Shown one piece after another: positions 6,009 to 8,229 of a stretch of DNA of 8,229 nucleotides. Within the stretch, counting starts at the first letter, position 1. Every line of letters starts with the position of its first letter. This DNA comes from Alphaproteobacteria bacterium (lineage in GTDB: Bacteria > Pseudomonadota > Alphaproteobacteria > Sphingomonadales > Sphingomonadaceae), in the NCBI GenBank assembly GCA_028293005.1, contig JAQGLH010000318.1, positions 1-8,229 of the forward strand, read 5' to 3'. The notes below the pieces were generated by a model that saw nothing but the letters and a program-made list of their open reading frames with translations, was not told the DNA's origin and ran no database searches. Position numbers and translations under genes: made by a program.

Positions 6009-7787
6009 TCAATCCGCCCAGGCGGCGTCCTCGAGGTGGATCTCGGCCGAGGGGCGGCTGCCCCAGTCGTCGCGCTTGATGCGGCCGGCGATCCACAATT
6101 TACGGTGGCTCGGCGCGGCAAGCATCGCCTGGCCCAGTTCGCTGTCGGCCATGCGGAAGGCGATCGCCTTGATGCGGCGGCCGTCGTCGCCGGCGACGAC
6201 CAGGCGGAGGTGATTGCTGCCGACCACGTCGGCCTTGATGATCCGCACCGGCCCGGCGGCGACTCTCGGGCCCGGCCACCCCGCGCCATAGGGGCCGCCG
6301 GCGTCGAGGGCGTCGCAGAAATCCGGGCAGACCCCGCCCGGCGCGAGCACCGCGTCGAGCAGCAAGGCGCGATCCTCCTGCGCGCTCGCGATCGCCGGCC
6401 CCAGGCGCGCATCGAGAAAGTCGCGCAGCGCATCGATCTTGTCGCCGGCGACGGTGAGCCCGGCCGCCATCGCATGGCCGCCGCCCGCGATGAGCAGCCC
6501 GCTGTCCTTCGCCGCGAGCACCGCGGCGCCGAGATCGACGCCGCCGATCGACCGGCCGGAGCCCTTGCCGAGTCCATCCTCGTCGAGCGCGACGACGATC
6601 GCGGGCCGGCCGAGCTTCTCCTTGAGCCGGCTCGCGACGATGCCGATCACGCCGGCGTGCCAGCCGCGGCTCGCGACCAGCGCGACCGCGCGATTGCCCT
6701 GCGCCTTGCACAATTCTTCCGCCGCCTCGCTGACGATCGCCTCGATCGCGCGGCGCTCCTCGTTCAATCGCTCGAGTTCGATGGCGATGCCGCGCACCTC
6801 CTCGTCATCCTCGCTGGTGAGCAGGCGGACGCCGAGATCGGACTTTCCGACCCGACCGCCGGCGTTGATCCGCGGCCCAAGCGCGAAGCCGAGGTCGGTC
6901 GCGGTCGGCGCGCGCGCCAGCCGCGCTGCGTCCATCAGCGCGGCAAGGCCGATGTTGCGGCCCTGCGCCATCACCTTCAGTCCCTGGATCCCGAATGCCC
7001 GATTGAGGCCACGCAGCGACGCGACGTCGGCGACCGTCCCCAACGCGACCAGATCGAGCAGGTCGACGAGCCGCGGCTCGGGCCGATCGGCGAACGAGCC
7101 ACGGCCGCGCAGCACGCGGAGCAGCGCCGCGCCGAGCAGGAAGGCGACTCCGACCGCCGCCAAATGCCCGTGGCTCGCGGCATCCTCGGCCTCGTCGAGC
7201 CGGTTGGGATTGACCAGGGCATGCGCGGCCGGGAGCGCGCTCGCGCATTTGTGATGGTCGACGACGATCACGTCGACGCCCGCCGCGCGCGCCATGTCGA
7301 GCGCCTCGAACGCCTGCGCGCCGCAATCCACGGTGACGATCAGCTTCGCCCCGCCCTCGGCGATCCGCACCAGCGCCTCGCCCGACGGGCCATAGCCCTC
7401 CCTCAGCCGGTCGGGGATATAGGCCTGGGGATCGCAGCCGAGGCTGCGCAGCAGCCGGATCAGCAGCGCCGCCGAAGTGGCGCCATCGACGTCGTAATCG
7501 CCGAAGATCGTCACCGGCTCGCGCGCCGCCACTGCGTCCGCGAGCCGTTCGGCGGCGCGGTCCATGTCGCGGAAGATCGAAGGGTCGGGCATGAAGCTGC
7601 GGATCGTCGGCATGCGGTGCCGCTCGATGTCGGCACGCGCGATGCCGCGCGCGAGCAACAGCTGCGCAACCAGATCGTCGGGCACGAAATTCTCGTCGGC
7701 GACATCGGCGGCCGAGCCGCGCCAGCGCCACGCGCGGCCGAGGATCGAGCTCGAAACGCCGCAGACGTGGTTCGGAGCCATCAGCAT
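6009..7787 (-). CDS. recJ: Single-stranded-DNA-specific exonuclease RecJ
   Basis: RecJ is a cytoplasmic 5'-3' single-strand DNA exonuclease of the DHH phosphoesterase superfamily, acting in RecFOR recombination, mismatch repair and base excision repair. The 592-residue length is normal. The metal-binding motifs are intact: DYDVDG (97-102), VDCGAQ (153-158), VVDHHK (175-180) and LVALGTVADV (246-255). The GPRINAGGRVG segment is at 304-314. The DHHA1 part shows GWHAGVIGIVASRLKE (375-390), GSGRSIGGVDL (409-419) and GGGHAMAAGL (435-444). The C-terminal about 100 residues fit the OB-fold domain, ending in EIHLEDAAWAD. The ATG at 7787 has AGGA 7 bases upstream; a second ATG at 7781 is less well placed. 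It follows glpX on the same strand after 188 bases. No active-site residue looks damaged. Confidence 0.97.
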   Translation of the reverse strand: MLMAPNHVCGVSSSILGRAWRWRGSAADVADENFVPDDLVAQLLLARGIARADIERHRMPTIRSFMPDPSIFRDMDRAAERLADAVAAREPVTIFGDYDVDGATSAALLIRLLRSLGCDPQAYIPDRLREGYGPSGEALVRIAEGGAKLIVTVDCGAQAFEALDMARAAGVDVIVVDHHKCASALPAAHALVNPNRLDEAEDAASHGHLAAVGVAFLLGAALLRVLRGRGSFADRPEPRLVDLLDLVALGTVADVASLRGLNRAFGIQGLKVMAQGRNIGLAALMDAARLARAPTATDLGFALGPRINAGGRVGKSDLGVRLLTSEDDEEVRGIAIELERLNEERRAIEAIVSEAAEELCKAQGNRAVALVASRGWHAGVIGIVASRLKEKLGRPAIVVALDEDGLGKGSGRSIGGVDLGAAVLAAKDSGLLIAGGGHAMAAGLTVAGDKIDALRDFLDARLGPAIASAQEDRALLLDAVLAPGGVCPDFCDALDAGGPYGAGWPGPRVAAGPVRIIKADVVGSNHLRLVVAGDDGRRIKAIAFRMADSELGQAMLAAPSHRKLWIAGRIKRDDWGSRPSAEIHLEDAAWAD

Positions 7788-7879
7788 CGACCGGTCCTAC
7801 TGCATTCCCGGCGCAGCGTGAATCCCGCGGCGGCCGAAATGAGACGGGGCGAGAGGAAAGGCGCTGGCCCACAGTCGCC

Positions 7880-7899
7880 ATGCCGACGAACGCCGGCAT
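7880..7899. repeat. REP-like palindrome (ATGCCGACGAACGCCGGCAT)
   Basis: The 20 bases form an 8-bp stem (one G-T pair on the - strand) with a 4-base loop, followed by CCAGACC. The form ATGCCGGC...GCCGGCATCCAG resembles dispersed intergenic palindromes common in GC-rich proteobacteria. Membership of a repeat family is recognised by pattern only, because just one clear copy is in the window. Confidence 0.5.
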
Positions 7900-7946
7900 C
7901 CAGACCGTTCTGAACGAGCTCGCCGCCCCCTTCGGGCCGGCTGAGC

Positions 7947-7962
7947 CCCGGCTGTCGCCGGG
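7947..7962. repeat. Hairpin CCCGGC-tgtc-GCCGGG downstream of glpX
   Basis: A perfect 6-bp all-GC stem with a 4-base loop lies 13 bases beyond the glpX stop. Seen from glpX it could act as a weak terminator or 3' end stabiliser, but no T-run follows on the - strand. It could instead be the second half of a palindromic repeat unit with the hairpin at 7880-7899. Confidence 0.45.
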
Positions 7963-7975
7963 ATTACGGGTGAAT

Positions 7976-8229
7976 TCAGCCGCGCACGGAGGGGTCGTGG
8001 CGGTGCTCGCCGCGGACCCAGCGGACGGTGCCGGTGCTCGCGCGCATCACGACGCTTTCGGTGGTGATGCAGCCCTTGCGGCGGCGCACACCCTCGAGCA
8101 GCGAGCCGTCGGTGACGCCGGTCGCGGCGAAGATCACGTCGCCCTTGGCGAGCTCCTCGAGCTGGTAGATGCGGTCGAGGTCCTCGACGCCCCATTTTGC
8201 GGCGCGCGCGCGCTCGTCGGCGTTGCGGA
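7976..8229 (-). CDS. glpX: Fructose-1,6-bisphosphatase class II GlpX, C-terminal part (5' end outside window)
   Basis: GlpX is the cytoplasmic class II fructose-1,6-bisphosphatase of gluconeogenesis; in autotrophs or methylotrophs it can also act on sedoheptulose-1,7-bisphosphate. The 83 visible residues end at a TGA (7978-7976). They contain GDVIFAATGVTDGSLLEGVR and CITTESVVMRASTGTVR, typical of the C-terminal part of the family, then a short tail ending HDPSVRG. The frame is read from 8227 downward and remains open to the window edge. The N-terminal metal-binding residues are outside the window and cannot be judged. It lies upstream of recJ on the same strand. Confidence 0.95.
   Translation of the reverse strand, partial: RNADERARAAKWGVEDLDRIYQLEELAKGDVIFAATGVTDGSLLEGVRRRKGCITTESVVMRASTGTVRWVRGEHRHDPSVRG

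Larger units (their letters stand above)
7788..7975. other. recJ-glpX spacer with palindromic repeat-like units
   Basis: These 188 bases hold no convincing gene. A degenerate hairpin-like segment lies near 7805-7824 (ATTCCCGG...GTGAAT), and two cleaner hairpins lie further on and are listed separately. I see no good sigma-70 promoter for recJ, so recJ may be read through from glpX or use a promoter I cannot recognise. The recJ ribosome binding site AGGA lies at the recJ edge. Confidence 0.5.

Noticed and set aside
6036..7913. Very long open frame (625 codons) on the + strand antisense to recJ
   Set aside because: It reads as Arg/Ala/Asp-rich low-complexity protein with no family signature. 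Long antisense frames are expected opposite a GC-rich gene, and recJ on the other strand has all its motifs.
7797..8195. Open frame of 132 codons on the - strand across the glpX end and spacer
   Set aside because: Its first part is an out-of-frame reading of glpX, whose true frame gives clear GlpX motifs. The rest translates palindromic spacer.
1..8229. CRISPR array, insertion sequence, integrase or tRNA-end duplication (attachment site)
   Set aside because: No regularly spaced repeats, transposase or integrase signatures, or second copy of the tRNA-Glu 3' end were seen by eye in the window.

Overview
The window is GC-rich chromosomal DNA, most likely from an alphaproteobacterium of the Sphingomonas type. 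The grounds are the protein signatures, GTG starts with weak ribosome binding sites, and what I recall of recJ and glpX gene order in sphingomonads. No species can be named from the sequence alone. Gene density is very high and no gap exceeds 200 bases.

Left part (1-5781) is one end of an exopolysaccharide or capsule locus. On the + strand an overlapping gene train runs: the C-terminal part of a chain-length regulator fused to a BY-type tyrosine kinase (1-854), an unrecognised membrane-anchored protein with a C-terminal beta-rich, carbohydrate-binding-like domain (844-2097), and an O-antigen ligase/Wzy_C polytopic membrane protein (2094-3461). The junctions overlap by 11 and 4 bases, so the three are probably translationally coupled. 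A family 4 glycosyltransferase (3473-4588) lies on the opposite strand, convergent with the ligase. A 110-base divergent intergenic region with two inverted repeats and a plausible promoter separates it from an EpsG-family, Wzy-like membrane protein on the + strand (4699-5781). Together these suggest a Wzx/Wzy-type pathway: the glycosyltransferase builds the lipid-linked repeat unit, a Wzy-like protein polymerises it, and the Wzz/kinase controls chain length and export. The coupled unknown protein may be an accessory periplasmic part.

Right part (5813-8229) is housekeeping sequence on the - strand: tRNA-Glu(TTC) with encoded CCA and a good upstream promoter candidate, complete recJ (single-strand DNA exonuclease), a 188-base spacer carrying palindromic repeat-like hairpins, and the 3' end of glpX (class II fructose-1,6-bisphosphatase), cut by the window edge. 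The 3' end of the tRNA faces the polysaccharide locus, so the tRNA marks the apparent accessory/core border.

I found no CRISPR array, insertion sequence, phage gene or clearly new enzyme system. The least explained element is the coupled membrane protein at 844-2097, followed by the palindromic divergent control region at 4589-4698.
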